This document shows positions 56,340-64,000 of a stretch of 64,000 nucleotides of DNA, piece by piece. Every line of letters starts with the position of its first letter. Positions within the stretch are counted from its first letter, which is position 1. The notes under the pieces were generated by a model, which was given only the letters and a program-made list of their open reading frames with translations, was not told where the DNA came from and did no database searches. This DNA is from Polyangiaceae bacterium (GTDB lineage: Bacteria; Myxococcota_A; Polyangia; Polyangiales; Polyangiaceae): assembly GCA_025937895.1 (NCBI GenBank), contig JAICQL010000006.1, forward strand, positions 1 through 64,000, given 5' to 3'. The position numbers and the translations under genes are program-made.

Positions 56340-57458
56340 GTGCGCTTCGAGGTCATGGCTCGCTCGGGTCGTGCTCGGCTGGGGCGCATCCACACGGCAC
56401 ACGGCGTGGTCGAGACGCCCGCGTTCATGCCGGTTGGAACCGCCGGTACCGTCAAGTCGCTGCACCCCGGCGAGGTCAGCGGCACGGGGGCGCGCATGTT
56501 GATCGCCAACACCTACCACCTGTGGCTGCGCCCCGGAGCGGAGCTGGTGGCGGAGCAGGGCGGGCTGCACGCCTTCATGCACTGGCCACATGCCATCGCG
56601 ACCGACTCCGGCGGCTTCCAGGCGTTCTCGCTGGCGCAGCGCGTGCGGGTGGATGAGTCTGGCTTCGAGTTCTCGTCTCACATCGATGGCTCGCGGCGCA
56701 AGCTGACACCGGAGGAGTCGATGCGCATACAGGGCCTGCTCGGCTCCGACATCGCCCTGCAGCTCGACATATGCCCTCCCGCGAACGTGCCGCGGCCGCA
56801 GCTGGTGGCCGCGGTCGAGCGTACCACGCGCTGGGCGGAGCGCTGCCTCGAGGCACGCAAGCCGGGGCAGGCGCTGTTCGGCATCATCCAGGGCGGCACC
56901 GACGTGGAGCTGCGCCTGCAGCACGCGGAAACGCTGGGGCGATTGCCACTGGATGGGCTGGCGCTGGGGGGCTTCAGCGTGGGCGAGCCGCCGGTGACCA
57001 TGTATCAGACCCTGGAACGAGTGGTCCCGGGAGTGGACCCGGAGCGCCCGCGATATCTGATGGGTGTGGGCACGCCGCTGGATCTGGTCCGCGCCATCAG
57101 CGTGGGGGTCGATCTATTCGATTGTGTGCTGCCCACCCGTAACGCGCGAAACGGTCAGGCTTTTGTCAGTGGTGGCCGTCTAACGTTGAAGAATGCTCGC
57201 TATCGGACTGACCCGCGCCCCCTGGACGAAGCTTGCAGCTGCCCCGTCTGTGGCCCTGGCTTCAGCCGTGCCTACCTGCGGCACCTCTACGTGGCGGGCG
57301 AGATTCTCGGGCACCGCTTGATCAGCTTGCACAATCTTCACCACTACGCGGCGCTGATGGCTTCGGCCAGAAAGGCCATTTCCGAGGGGCAATTGGAGCG
57401 TTGGGTACAGAGCATATCTCCGCAGCAGAGCAGGAGCGACGACTCCGAGGGTTCGTAG
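56340..57458 (+). CDS. tgt: Queuine/preQ1 tRNA-guanine transglycosylase Tgt
   Basis: Exchanges guanine for preQ1 at the wobble position of GUN-anticodon tRNAs. The product is 372 residues, normal for the family. Motifs: ETPAFMPVGTAGTVKSLHPG, NTYHLWLRPG, ATDSGGFQAFSLAQ with the substrate-binding Asp, QLDICPPA, the second catalytic region LMGVGTPLDLVRAISVGVDLFDCVLPTR and zinc ligands CSCPVCGPGFSRAYLRHL with a downstream His. GTG 56340 is chosen since GGGGAG lies seven bases upstream and it follows the queA stop by two bases; ATG 56301 would overlap queA. The next gene starts immediately at 57459. Confidence 0.96.
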   Translation: MRFEVMARSGRARLGRIHTAHGVVETPAFMPVGTAGTVKSLHPGEVSGTGARMLIANTYHLWLRPGAELVAEQGGLHAFMHWPHAIATDSGGFQAFSLAQRVRVDESGFEFSSHIDGSRRKLTPEESMRIQGLLGSDIALQLDICPPANVPRPQLVAAVERTTRWAERCLEARKPGQALFGIIQGGTDVELRLQHAETLGRLPLDGLALGGFSVGEPPVTMYQTLERVVPGVDPERPRYLMGVGTPLDLVRAISVGVDLFDCVLPTRNARNGQAFVSGGRLTLKNARYRTDPRPLDEACSCPVCGPGFSRAYLRHLYVAGEILGHRLISLHNLHHYAALMASARKAISEGQLERWVQSISPQQSRSDDSEGS

Positions 57459-59075
57459 ATGGGTGACGCAGACATCAAGGACGAGGCGCCAAAGGCGCTG
57501 GGGCGTATCGCTCTGCGACGCCGCCCAGCGGCAGCGGTGGTGCGTCCACGGGATCCTGTTGCCCGGCACGCGCAGCTGGTCTCGTTGAGCGAGCGCTTCG
57601 GTGTGCCTGCGCTCGATCTGGATCAAATCTGTCTCAAGACGGAGGATCTGGGCAACGTGCCTCGCAACCTCGCGCAGCACCACCTGCTCATTCCGGTGCT
57701 GGCACGCGCGGATCGCCTGTTCGTGGCCATGAAAGATCCGAGCCAGCCTGAAGTGATCCAGGAGGTGGAGTTCGTCGCGGGCAAGCGGGTCTACGCCTAT
57801 GCGGCGCCACCGGAGGACATCGCCGAGGCCATCGAGCGAGCTTACGGCGCGCGCGAGCGGGGGCAGTCGCACTATGTCGGCCCGGATTGTCCCACGGAGA
57901 CGCTGCGCAAGGCAGGCCTCTTGCCGGAGGCCCCACTCGAGCGCTTGCAGCAGGTGGTCCCGCCGGCAGCGGATGTCCTGCTGCTGGAGGAGTCTCCCGG
58001 GCGCGCGGAGCCCGAGGCAACCGCCAACGAGTCGCGGCGGGCTCCGGAGCAGCAGTTGCGCATTCCCGCGGAGCGACACGGCAGAGACTCGGGCCCGCCC
58101 GCCACGGTGGTCTCGGCGTATCCGCCGCGCCTGTCGTCTCTGCCGCCGGCCTTGCGTGGCCGCGCCTCCGAGCTCACGGACGCGGCTGCTGGCCAGAGCG
58201 ACGTGCTCTCGGCGGTGGAGGAGGCCTTCGACGAGCTGCTGGAGGAGACCAGCATCGTCTCGCCACCGCAGACGGCTGCTGCTGCCGATGCTGCGCGCAG
58301 CGTGCTGGTCGTCGATGACGAGGTGGAGACCCGCGTGCTCCTGGAGCAGGCCCTGCGTGACGCGGGCTATGCGGTGCGTAGTGCCGACAACGGTCGCCAG
58401 GCGCTGCGCATGATCAAGGAGCGAGCGCCCAGCCTGCTGCTGCTCGCTGCGCTGTTGCCGGAGGTGCATGGCTTCGAGATCGCGCGCCGTCTGCGCGGCA
58501 GCCAGCGCTATGGCGATCTACGCATCGTGATGCTGAGCCCCGTGAACCGCGGCTGGCGGCTCACGGATGAGCTGCGCGACAGCTGCGGCGTGCAACACTA
58601 CCTGGAGAAGCCGGTGAGCACGGAGGATGTGCTCGGCGCGGTGAGCGCTGCGCTGGCAGAGGAAGCGCGTGTCGCACCAGCTGCGCTGGAGGTGGGTGTG
58701 AACGGCGCGGAGCGGGCTCTCGAAGAGGCGATGCTCGCCTACCGCGCGGGTGACGTGGGACAGGCGATCTCCCATCTAGAAAGGGGCGTGGCGATCGATC
58801 CCCTGGCGTATCGCATGCACTTGCACCTGGGGCTGCTCTTTGCCCAGCAGGGTCAGACATACGACGCGATCCGCGCCCTGGAACGCGCCGTGGAGATCAA
58901 CTCACGTCACTTCGCCGGCGTGAAGAATCTAGCCATAATGTATTGCCAGGCGGGCTTTCGAAATAAGGCTGTCGAGACGTGGTCGCGTGCATTGCAGCTC
59001 GCGCCTGACGAGGAGACTCGCAAGGCCATCGAAGAGCACGTGGCAGCCCTTCTTTCGCAAGAGGGGCTTTCGTAG
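57459..59075 (+). CDS. MshEN domain/pseudo-receiver/TPR protein
   Basis: Protein of 538 residues in three parts. Residues about 35-130 form a type II secretion/pilus ATPase N-terminal domain (MshEN; LSERFGVPALDLDQI, LIPVLARADRLFVAMKDP), which in other proteins binds cyclic di-GMP. A Pro/Ala linker leads to a receiver-like domain (about 280-400) with the acidic pair VVDDEVETR (D286, D287), Ser360 and K384, but the phospho-acceptor is Ala330 (LLLLAALLPEVHG), so it should not be phosphorylated. The C-terminus (about 405-530) holds TPR units (YRAGDVGQAISHLERGV, MYCQAGFRNKAVETW). ATG directly follows the tgt stop. The role is probably protein scaffolding in secretion or motility; inference only. 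Confidence 0.82.
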   Translation: MGDADIKDEAPKALGRIALRRRPAAAVVRPRDPVARHAQLVSLSERFGVPALDLDQICLKTEDLGNVPRNLAQHHLLIPVLARADRLFVAMKDPSQPEVIQEVEFVAGKRVYAYAAPPEDIAEAIERAYGARERGQSHYVGPDCPTETLRKAGLLPEAPLERLQQVVPPAADVLLLEESPGRAEPEATANESRRAPEQQLRIPAERHGRDSGPPATVVSAYPPRLSSLPPALRGRASELTDAAAGQSDVLSAVEEAFDELLEETSIVSPPQTAAAADAARSVLVVDDEVETRVLLEQALRDAGYAVRSADNGRQALRMIKERAPSLLLLAALLPEVHGFEIARRLRGSQRYGDLRIVMLSPVNRGWRLTDELRDSCGVQHYLEKPVSTEDVLGAVSAALAEEARVAPAALEVGVNGAERALEEAMLAYRAGDVGQAISHLERGVAIDPLAYRMHLHLGLLFAQQGQTYDAIRALERAVEINSRHFAGVKNLAIMYCQAGFRNKAVETWSRALQLAPDEETRKAIEEHVAALLSQEGLS

Positions 59076-59117
59076 TATGTGTCTTTATCCCACCCACCCG
59101 TCTCGCCAAGTGGCCGC

Positions 59118-61721
59118 ATGAAATTTCTCTGCCCCAATTGCAAGGCTAAGTATCAAATTGGCCCCGAGAAATTGGTGGGTCGCCGGGTCGCCAAGATCCG
59201 CTGCCGCAAGTGCGACTATCGCATTCAGCTTTCGCCACGGCCCGGTAGCGACGAATACGACATTACCGCCACGCCTAACTCGCTGCCGCCCCCGGCCTCC
59301 AATGGCGCGGCCGCTGCTTCACCAGCCGCCGTGGCAGCGCTGACGCCCGCTCCGGCGATGGCAGCCGCCGCCCCGCCCGCTGGCTTGCCTGCCGCGCCGG
59401 TGCCTGCCGCGCCCGCGCCCATGCCTGCCATTGCTGCCGCCATTCCGGGTCCGCCGGCGTCCACGGCCGCAGCCAAGCTGGGTGGTGCAGCAGCTGGAAC
59501 ACAGCCGGGGGCAGGTCCAGGCAAGCCCGCTGGCGCGCCGCGCGTACCCATGCCCACGCGAGCAGGTGCGCCGCGCGCTCGTCCTGCAGACAAGGACAAG
59601 AAAGAGGATTCGTCCGCCTCCGTCGGCTCTCGCAAGCCCACGGCAGCCGTCCCGGGGTTGCCGGGCCTGGGCGCATCCAAGCTGAATCGCAGCGCAGGCG
59701 CTCGCACGGACCTGTTCGGCGCCTCCAGCGCGCTGGGTGCTGGGCGGCGTCCCGCGCAGGCGCCGGGCTCTGCCGTTGCGTCGGCGCCAGCTGCGGTGGG
59801 TTCCTCGGCTTCGCTGGGCTCCGCTGCTTCGCTGGGCTCCGCTGCTTCGCTAGGCTCCGCTGCTTCGCTAGGCTCTGCTGCTGCGCTGGGGTCTGCCAAA
59901 GCGGCCGCACCTGCGGCTCAGCCCGCTGCGGTCGGGCAGCTAGCGCTGGCTCCGGAAGTAGAACCGCTCGCTCCGCCCGCTCCCATCGCTCCGCCAGCGG
60001 CTGTGCCCGCTCCGGTTGCGCCGGCTGCCTTCGCGCCAGCGGCTGTTGCACCGCTCCCGCCTCCGCCCGCGCCGGTGACCACGGCGGCGTCTGCGGCGGT
60101 CTCTCCGCCCACCGCGGCTCCCCTCAACGGGGCTCCTCAGGGGCCTGCCAGCACGGCAAATCTCGCCGGGGCGTCGCAGGCCATCGCTCCACCTCCCGGG
60201 CCAGCTCCCGTGAAGCCCGCGGCCGGTGGCACGCAGCTGGCCGATCAGTTCCGCCAGTCCGTGCAGGCGGGCGGAGCCTCCGCTGCTGTGGAAGAGGGCC
60301 CTCGAGAGGGCTGGTTCGTTGGGGTCAACGGCGTGCCGCTCGGGCCCATCCCGGTGGCGGACCTGCGGGAGCTTGCCAGCGCCGGCCACATCGATCGCAA
60401 GTCGCTCGTCTGGCGCGAGGGTCAGGCGGAGTGGCGCCCTCTCGGGAAGTTTCCGTTCCTGGCGCGCATGCTGGAAGAGGCTGCACCATCGGCGTCCCGT
60501 CCGCTGGATGCGCCGGAGCCTGCCTCCAGAGCCGCGGGCAACGGTGCCGCGGCCCCGGAGAGCGGCAACCCGAGCGCCGGTGCCGGGGCGGGCAATGGGC
60601 TGGTTGCGACGGGCTTCGATGCGCCGCGTCCCACCGAGCCCAAGCGTCCGTCGGCCTGGGCTGATCTGGACGACGACGATGACGACACGGAGCAACCCAC
60701 CACGGTCAAAGGGCGCGTGTCGCTGCCACCCGTGGGGGCTGGTGGTGGGCTAGCAGGCGGGCTGCCGGTCGTGCCGCCTCCGCCCACTCGCGATGGAGGC
60801 CCGGCACCGGGCTCTGTCTCGATGCAGGGCTCTGTCTCGATGCAGGGCTCTAACGCCATGCAGAGCTCTAACTCCATGCAGGGCCCGGCCTCCTCGACGG
60901 CGGCGGTATCGGTCCCGCCCAGCGCGGTCGAGCCCGAGCAACGTCCAGTCGTCAGCGCCATGCCGCCGCCCGAAGAGGTGGCGGCACGCTTCCGCGGTCA
61001 CGGCCGCAAGCGTACGCTCACCGTGGTGGTGGCTGTGGCCATTGCCTGCGTGGCCATCGGAGTGGCGTGGCATTTCCTGTCGGGCCCTGCGCCGAGCTCG
61101 AGCAACGCTGCTCCGAGCCGCTCCATGGCTGCGAGCGCGGAGGCCGAGAAGCAGGAGAAGAAGCCCGAGCCGCCGCCGGCGGCGGACGAGACCAGCGCCG
61201 CTCCGGCAAAGGAACCCCAGGCAGCCAATCCGCCGATCGCGCAGATCCCGGAGCCGCCTCCCGCGGCCAAGGCGCCGCCACAGGTCGCGCCTGCAGCCAG
61301 TCCGAGCCCGGCGCCCTCCACCGCACCCAAGCCTCCTTCGCTGCTCTCCGGGCTCAATACGCTGCAGACCCCGGGCCCCGCCGCGGGCGCCAAGGCGGGG
61401 GCCAGCGGAGCGCCCAGCGGTCCTGGTCTGGATGCCACGGCGATTCAGCGCACCGTTCGCAAGTACAGCCCAGCCGTGCGACAGAACTGCTGGCAGCGCG
61501 CGTTGAATGCGCGCGCGCCCGGCGTGCCCTCGTCCGCAAAGGTGACGGCGCAGATCACCGTGGAGCCTTCTGGGCGGGTACAGTCCGTCACCGCTTCGGG
61601 CGCGCCGCGGGGTTATCCCGGGCTGGCGCACTGTATCGAGGAAGCAGTGAAGGGCTGGTCGTTCCCGCGCTCGTCCGGCGAGACGGTAACGAACGTGCCG
61701 TTCATGTTCGTCGGGCAGTGA
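59118..61721 (+). CDS. GltJ/AgmX-like protein: zinc ribbon, GYF domain, TonB-like C-terminus
   Basis: Long 867-residue single-pass membrane protein. The N-terminal MJ0042-type zinc ribbon has Cys 5, 8, 29 and 32 (MKFLCPNCKAKYQIG...RCRKC). A long Ala/Pro/Gly-rich part with SLGSAA hexapeptide copies (about 230-260) follows. The GYF-like domain GWFVGVNGVPLGPIPVADLR...REGQAEWRPLG spans about 396-450, and one membrane helix about 634-655. The C-terminal domain RTVRKYSPAVRQNCWQRAL...VTAQITVEPSGRVQSV (about 775-867) is the AgmX/PglI TonB-like fold. This order is that of myxobacterial GltJ, which links the MglA polarity switch to the gliding machinery. ATG 59118 is preferred over a start at 59079 because the zinc ribbon begins there. 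Confidence 0.85.
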   Translation: MKFLCPNCKAKYQIGPEKLVGRRVAKIRCRKCDYRIQLSPRPGSDEYDITATPNSLPPPASNGAAAASPAAVAALTPAPAMAAAAPPAGLPAAPVPAAPAPMPAIAAAIPGPPASTAAAKLGGAAAGTQPGAGPGKPAGAPRVPMPTRAGAPRARPADKDKKEDSSASVGSRKPTAAVPGLPGLGASKLNRSAGARTDLFGASSALGAGRRPAQAPGSAVASAPAAVGSSASLGSAASLGSAASLGSAASLGSAAALGSAKAAAPAAQPAAVGQLALAPEVEPLAPPAPIAPPAAVPAPVAPAAFAPAAVAPLPPPPAPVTTAASAAVSPPTAAPLNGAPQGPASTANLAGASQAIAPPPGPAPVKPAAGGTQLADQFRQSVQAGGASAAVEEGPREGWFVGVNGVPLGPIPVADLRELASAGHIDRKSLVWREGQAEWRPLGKFPFLARMLEEAAPSASRPLDAPEPASRAAGNGAAAPESGNPSAGAGAGNGLVATGFDAPRPTEPKRPSAWADLDDDDDDTEQPTTVKGRVSLPPVGAGGGLAGGLPVVPPPPTRDGGPAPGSVSMQGSVSMQGSNAMQSSNSMQGPASSTAAVSVPPSAVEPEQRPVVSAMPPPEEVAARFRGHGRKRTLTVVVAVAIACVAIGVAWHFLSGPAPSSSNAAPSRSMAASAEAEKQEKKPEPPPAADETSAAPAKEPQAANPPIAQIPEPPPAAKAPPQVAPAASPSPAPSTAPKPPSLLSGLNTLQTPGPAAGAKAGASGAPSGPGLDATAIQRTVRKYSPAVRQNCWQRALNARAPGVPSSAKVTAQITVEPSGRVQSVTASGAPRGYPGLAHCIEEAVKGWSFPRSSGETVTNVPFMFVGQ
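59806..59899 (+). repeat. 18-bp tandem repeat in the GltJ-like gene
   Basis: About five copies of an 18-bp unit (CGCTGGGCTCCGCTGCTT and close variants with TAGG for TGGG) encode SLGSAA hexapeptides in the flexible linker of the GltJ-like protein. The frame is kept. Confidence 0.8.
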
Positions 61722-61825
61722 TTGGGGGCTCGCTTCGGGGCGAGCGCCTGCGCCGAGGCAGTGGCGCGGCAGTGAGGTAGCGGGCTCGCGTCGTGGGCCG
61801 TGAGATGGTGCCCGCGTTGCGACAC

Positions 61826-61860
61826 AAAAAAAGTACGCCGGCGGCCGGGGCCGCCGGCGG
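61826..61860 (-). terminator. Rho-independent terminator of rnpB
   Basis: On the minus strand a 10-11 bp perfect stem (CGCCGGCGGC/GCCGCCGGCG, 61836-61859) with a small loop is followed by TAC and seven T (61832-61826). It directly follows the 3' end of the RNase P RNA. It may also help to end the convergent GltJ-like transcript. Confidence 0.9.
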
Positions 61861-61861
61861 T

Positions 61862-62306
61862 CTGGGCGCAGTCGATAAGCCGGGTTCTGTTCGGCGAGTC
61901 GAGACCGGAGCCTCGCGCCCGCCGTGATGATCATTCATCTGGGACGCCCGTCACCGGGCGCCTCTAGCGGCCTACCCTGGAACTCGGGCGAGCAGCCCTC
62001 GAACGTTCCTCTACGTGGCCTTGCTCCGAACGGGGTTTGCCATGCCGCAGACGTTACCGCCTGCGCGGTGGGCTCTTACCCCACCGTTTCACCCTTACCC
62101 GCGCGCACGAGGCACACGGGCGGTTTGTTTTCTGTTGCACTTTCCTCGAGGTTTCCCTCACCGGGCGTTACCCGGCGTTCCGCTCTGTGGAGCCCGGACT
62201 TTCCTCCCGGCCGCGAGGGCCGAGCGATCATCTCTACTGCGTAGACGCGGAGGCTCGTACCACGTGCCGCGCCGCCGAGCGAGCGATCCCGTAGGTGCAC
62301 GCCCGG
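61862..62306 (-). ncRNA. rnpB: RNase P RNA (bacterial type A)
   Basis: The catalytic RNA of ribonuclease P, read on the minus strand. The universally conserved P4 5' strand region GAGGAAAGTCCGGGCTCC is at about 62204-62187 and the 3' P4/J region ACAGAACCCGGCTTATC at about 61891-61875. In between lie GGGTAAGGGTGAAACGGTGGG (CR-like segment, 21 bases shortened here to GGTAAGGGTGAAACGGTGGG) and GTAAGAGCCCACCG plus AAACCCCGTTC-type sequence. The 5' end is set where GGGCGTG (62304-62298) can pair with TGCGCCC near the 3' end as P1. Length of about 445 bases is normal. It lies 33 bases downstream of rpoH on the same strand and ends in a strong terminator. Confidence 0.93.
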
Positions 62307-62339
62307 AGCGACGCGGCCGGGGCTTTACGGCCTTTGCGC

Positions 62340-63269
62340 TCAAGCGCAGCGCCGGGCGGCGCTCTCACTGCTGCCCGCGTCATTGTCGGGCTGGGGATCA
62401 CACGGGAAATCACCCCGCCGCTCCGCAGGCAGATCTCGGCAGAGCAGCGCCTTCAGCTTGCCCTTGGCCCGCGCTTCGAGCTGTCGGGCTCGCTCGCGCG
62501 AGACGCCCAGCCGCCGCCCGATCTCCGCGAGGGAGAGCTCGTCATCGCGATCGGCCATCATCCTGCTCTCCACGATGAAGCGCTCGCGAGCGTCGAGCTT
62601 GACGATTGCCGAGCGAACCGCTTCCGCACGACCTTCGCGCGTCTCGCCATCCGCCAGCGATTCTTCCTGACCGACGTCGTCTGAGACGAGCGTGTCGAGC
62701 AGCCGCGAGCTCGAGCCGTCAAACACCTGGGAGTCGAGCGAGACGTCGCGCGTGTCCAGGCGCTCGAGCATGGTCACGAGCTGGTTCACCGGCACCTCCA
62801 GGCGCTTGGCCAGCTCTTCCTGCGCTTGCGTCTCATCCGTGAACAGGTTGAAGACGCGCGCGCGCTCACGGCGCAGCCGGAAGAAATTCTTCGAGCGGAG
62901 CGCGCCAGCACCCGAGCCCACCAGGCTCCACGAGCGGAGCACGTAGTTGAGGATGTAGGCACGAATCCAGTACGCCGCGTAGGTGACGAAGCGCGTGCCA
63001 CGATCCGGATCAAACTTGCCCAGCGCGTGTACGACGCCGAAGCTGCCCTCGGCGATCAGCTCATCGAGGGGGATGCCGTAGCGCCGGAACTTGAGTGCCG
63101 TGGCCACGACATAGCGCAGGTGTGCCTTCACGAGCTCATCGGCCGCTGCCGCGTCTCGGTCCTGCCTCCAGCGCAGAGCGAGCTCCCGTTCGCGATCGCG
63201 CGTGAGCGGCGAGAAATGGGCAAGCTGCCCGCCGTACCCGGTGATTGCTCCACGAGATGCCGCTGTCAT
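62340..63269 (-). CDS. rpoH: RNA polymerase sigma factor RpoH (sigma-32 type)
   Basis: Alternative sigma factor of 309 residues, probably for heat shock. Region 2 contains ELVKAHLRYVVATALKFRRYG, LIAEGSFGVVHALGKFDPDRGTRFVTYAAYWIRAYI; the RpoH-box region reads RSKNFFRLRRERARVFN (canonical QRKLFFNLR). Region 4.2 is LSLAEIGRRLGVSRERARQLEARAKGKLK. The C-terminus has about 25 extra acidic/Pro residues. ATG 63269, with GGAAGGG ten bases upstream. The next feature downstream is rnpB, and read-through into it is possible. Confidence 0.92.
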   Translation of the reverse strand: MTAASRGAITGYGGQLAHFSPLTRDRERELALRWRQDRDAAAADELVKAHLRYVVATALKFRRYGIPLDELIAEGSFGVVHALGKFDPDRGTRFVTYAAYWIRAYILNYVLRSWSLVGSGAGALRSKNFFRLRRERARVFNLFTDETQAQEELAKRLEVPVNQLVTMLERLDTRDVSLDSQVFDGSSSRLLDTLVSDDVGQEESLADGETREGRAEAVRSAIVKLDARERFIVESRMMADRDDELSLAEIGRRLGVSRERARQLEARAKGKLKALLCRDLPAERRGDFPCDPQPDNDAGSSESAARRCA

Positions 63270-63719
63270 GATTCAAACCCTTCCGTTTGAGTGCTCGATG
63301 CCCTCGGGGGCGCTCAGTCGCACTACAAAGGAATACGCACCACGATTCCCGTCGGTTCCAGGCGGGTTCGCGAGAAGTGGCGGCGAGGAGCCGCTGACCC
63401 CAATTTGTGATGCAACTAGGGGCAGAGCAGCGGCGGTGCAGGAGGCTTGGGCTCGTTCTCACCGACACCGGCTCACGGGCTCATCGCCGTGTGAATGCTG
63501 GACCGACCAGCACTACCGCTGTCACTGCAACGGTGCGCCGGCCAGACATGCGCAAACATCACCACTCCGCCCGGCAGCGGCCCGTCAGACAATCAGGAAG
63601 GTGCCCGTCCGACGCTGTCCCGGACGCTGACCCAGAGAGCCTGACCCAGAGAGCTTGCCCCAGAGGTCAACGCCCAGAGGCGAACGCCCAGAGGTGAACG
63701 CCCAGAGATTGACGGAGCG
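63270..63719. other. Spacer between the A-type carrier gene and rpoH
   Basis: About 450 bases that must hold the rpoH promoter. Right end carries a 14-bp tandem array (63628-63711). No supported gene; short frames are Arg/Ser/Pro-rich. Confidence 0.5.
63628..63711. repeat. 14-bp tandem array, 6 units
   Basis: Six units of 14 bp around a CCCAGAG core: two TGACCCAGAGAGC(C/T), one TGCCCCAGAGGTCA, three ACGCCCAGAG-type. It sits nine bases beyond the stop of the iron-sulfur carrier gene. Confidence 0.85.
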
Positions 63720-64000
63720 TCAGACGTTGAAGGAAGAACCGCAGCCGCAGGTTCCCGAGACGTTGGGATTGCCGAACTTGAAGCCCGAGCCGTGCGCGCC
63801 CTCGACGTAGTCGATCTCGGTGCCGTCGAGGTACTGAAAGCTCAGCGGGTCGATATACAGCTGAATGCCGTTCGACTCGAAGCGCTCGTCAAACTCCGTC
63901 GGGGCCTCTTCAAAGTACAGGTCGTATTGAAAGCCCGCGCAGCCACCGCCGATCACGCGCAAGCGCAGGCCCTGATCGGCGAGGCCTTCAGCCTGGGAAA
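63720..64000 (-). CDS. erpA: A-type iron-sulfur cluster carrier (ErpA/IscA/HesB family), 5' part cut
   Basis: The C-terminal 93 residues of an A-type Fe-S carrier are visible; the frame runs off the right window edge. The conserved Cys ligands are in GGCAGFQYDLYF and in GTCGCGSSFNV (CxC) at the C-terminus, with LSFQYLDGTEIDYVEG between. These three Cys bind iron or the cluster delivered to apo-proteins. The wording NPNVSGTCGCGSSF is closer to ErpA than to IscA or SufA, but without the N-terminus and context the subtype is tentative. An in-frame TTG at 63962 is not the start since the family sequence continues upstream (AEGLADQGLRLRVIGG). Confidence 0.88.
   Translation of the reverse strand, partial: SQAEGLADQGLRLRVIGGGCAGFQYDLYFEEAPTEFDERFESNGIQLYIDPLSFQYLDGTEIDYVEGAHGSGFKFGNPNVSGTCGCGSSFNV

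Noticed and set aside
61862..62306. Protein-coding frames over the rnpB region
   Set aside because: The conserved P4 and 3' elements of RNase P RNA show this is a structural RNA gene; frames here (up to 187 codons) are incidental.

Overview
The window is one contiguous chromosomal segment of a GC-rich Gram-negative bacterium. It most likely belongs to the Myxococcota (Polyangia/Nannocystia-type rather than a named genus). The arguments are the strong G/C bias at third codon positions, frequent GTG starts, a full peptidoglycan and outer-membrane lifestyle gene set, two one-TolQ-plus-two-ExbD motor sets, and a zinc-ribbon/GYF/TonB-C protein built like the myxobacterial gliding protein GltJ/AgmX. 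No phage, insertion sequence, CRISPR array, tRNA or 5S/16S/23S gene was seen.

Region 1 (1-17040, + strand) is the division and cell wall (dcw) cluster: mraZ (3' end only), rsmH, ftsL, ftsI, murE, murF, mraY, murD, ftsW, murG, murC, ftsQ, then after a 534-base gap ftsA and ftsZ. All twelve genes from mraZ to ftsQ overlap the next by 1 or 4 bases. murB and ddl, often found between murC and ftsQ, are absent here. ftsI carries a C-terminal PASTA domain and FtsZ a histidine-rich linker.

Region 2 (17041-25512) is mixed: a small possibly broken lipoprotein gene, moaB, and a minus-strand group of DUF444 (YeaH/YhbH), SpoVR and a TPR lipoprotein without the usual prkA. A lipid kinase and a two-RRM RNA-binding protein follow, separated by long spacers with direct repeats.

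Region 3 (25513-31106) is the rod-shape cluster mreB-mreC-mreD-mrdA-rodA. It is followed on the minus strand by a SWIM/SNF2 helicase-like protein and by a large membrane protein that looks like a membrane pyrophosphatase (H+-PPase) whose catalytic acidic motifs have been lost. The latter is the most unusual gene in the window.

Region 4 (36798-44500) holds two divergent motor operons, each with one TolQ/ExbB and two ExbD/TolR genes. They diverge from a 1.8 kb gene-free, minisatellite-rich spacer. Each set has the AglR-AglQ-AglS composition, and a GltJ-like protein lies about 16 kb further on.

Region 5 (44569-61721) carries pyrD, a fused 5-oxoprolinase/hydantoinase, clpA, clpS, a 46-residue basic ORF, a DUF6918-like gene and an NtrC-type regulator. 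Then come queA-tgt (queuosine), a MshEN/pseudo-receiver/TPR protein and the GltJ-like protein. Region 6 (61826-64000, minus strand) carries rpoH, the RNase P RNA gene with a strong terminator, and an A-type iron-sulfur carrier (ErpA-like) cut by the right edge.

Short tandem repeats of 13-18 bp (2-8 copies) recur in several spacers and inside two genes, which suggests a genome-wide tendency to slippage-type repeats.
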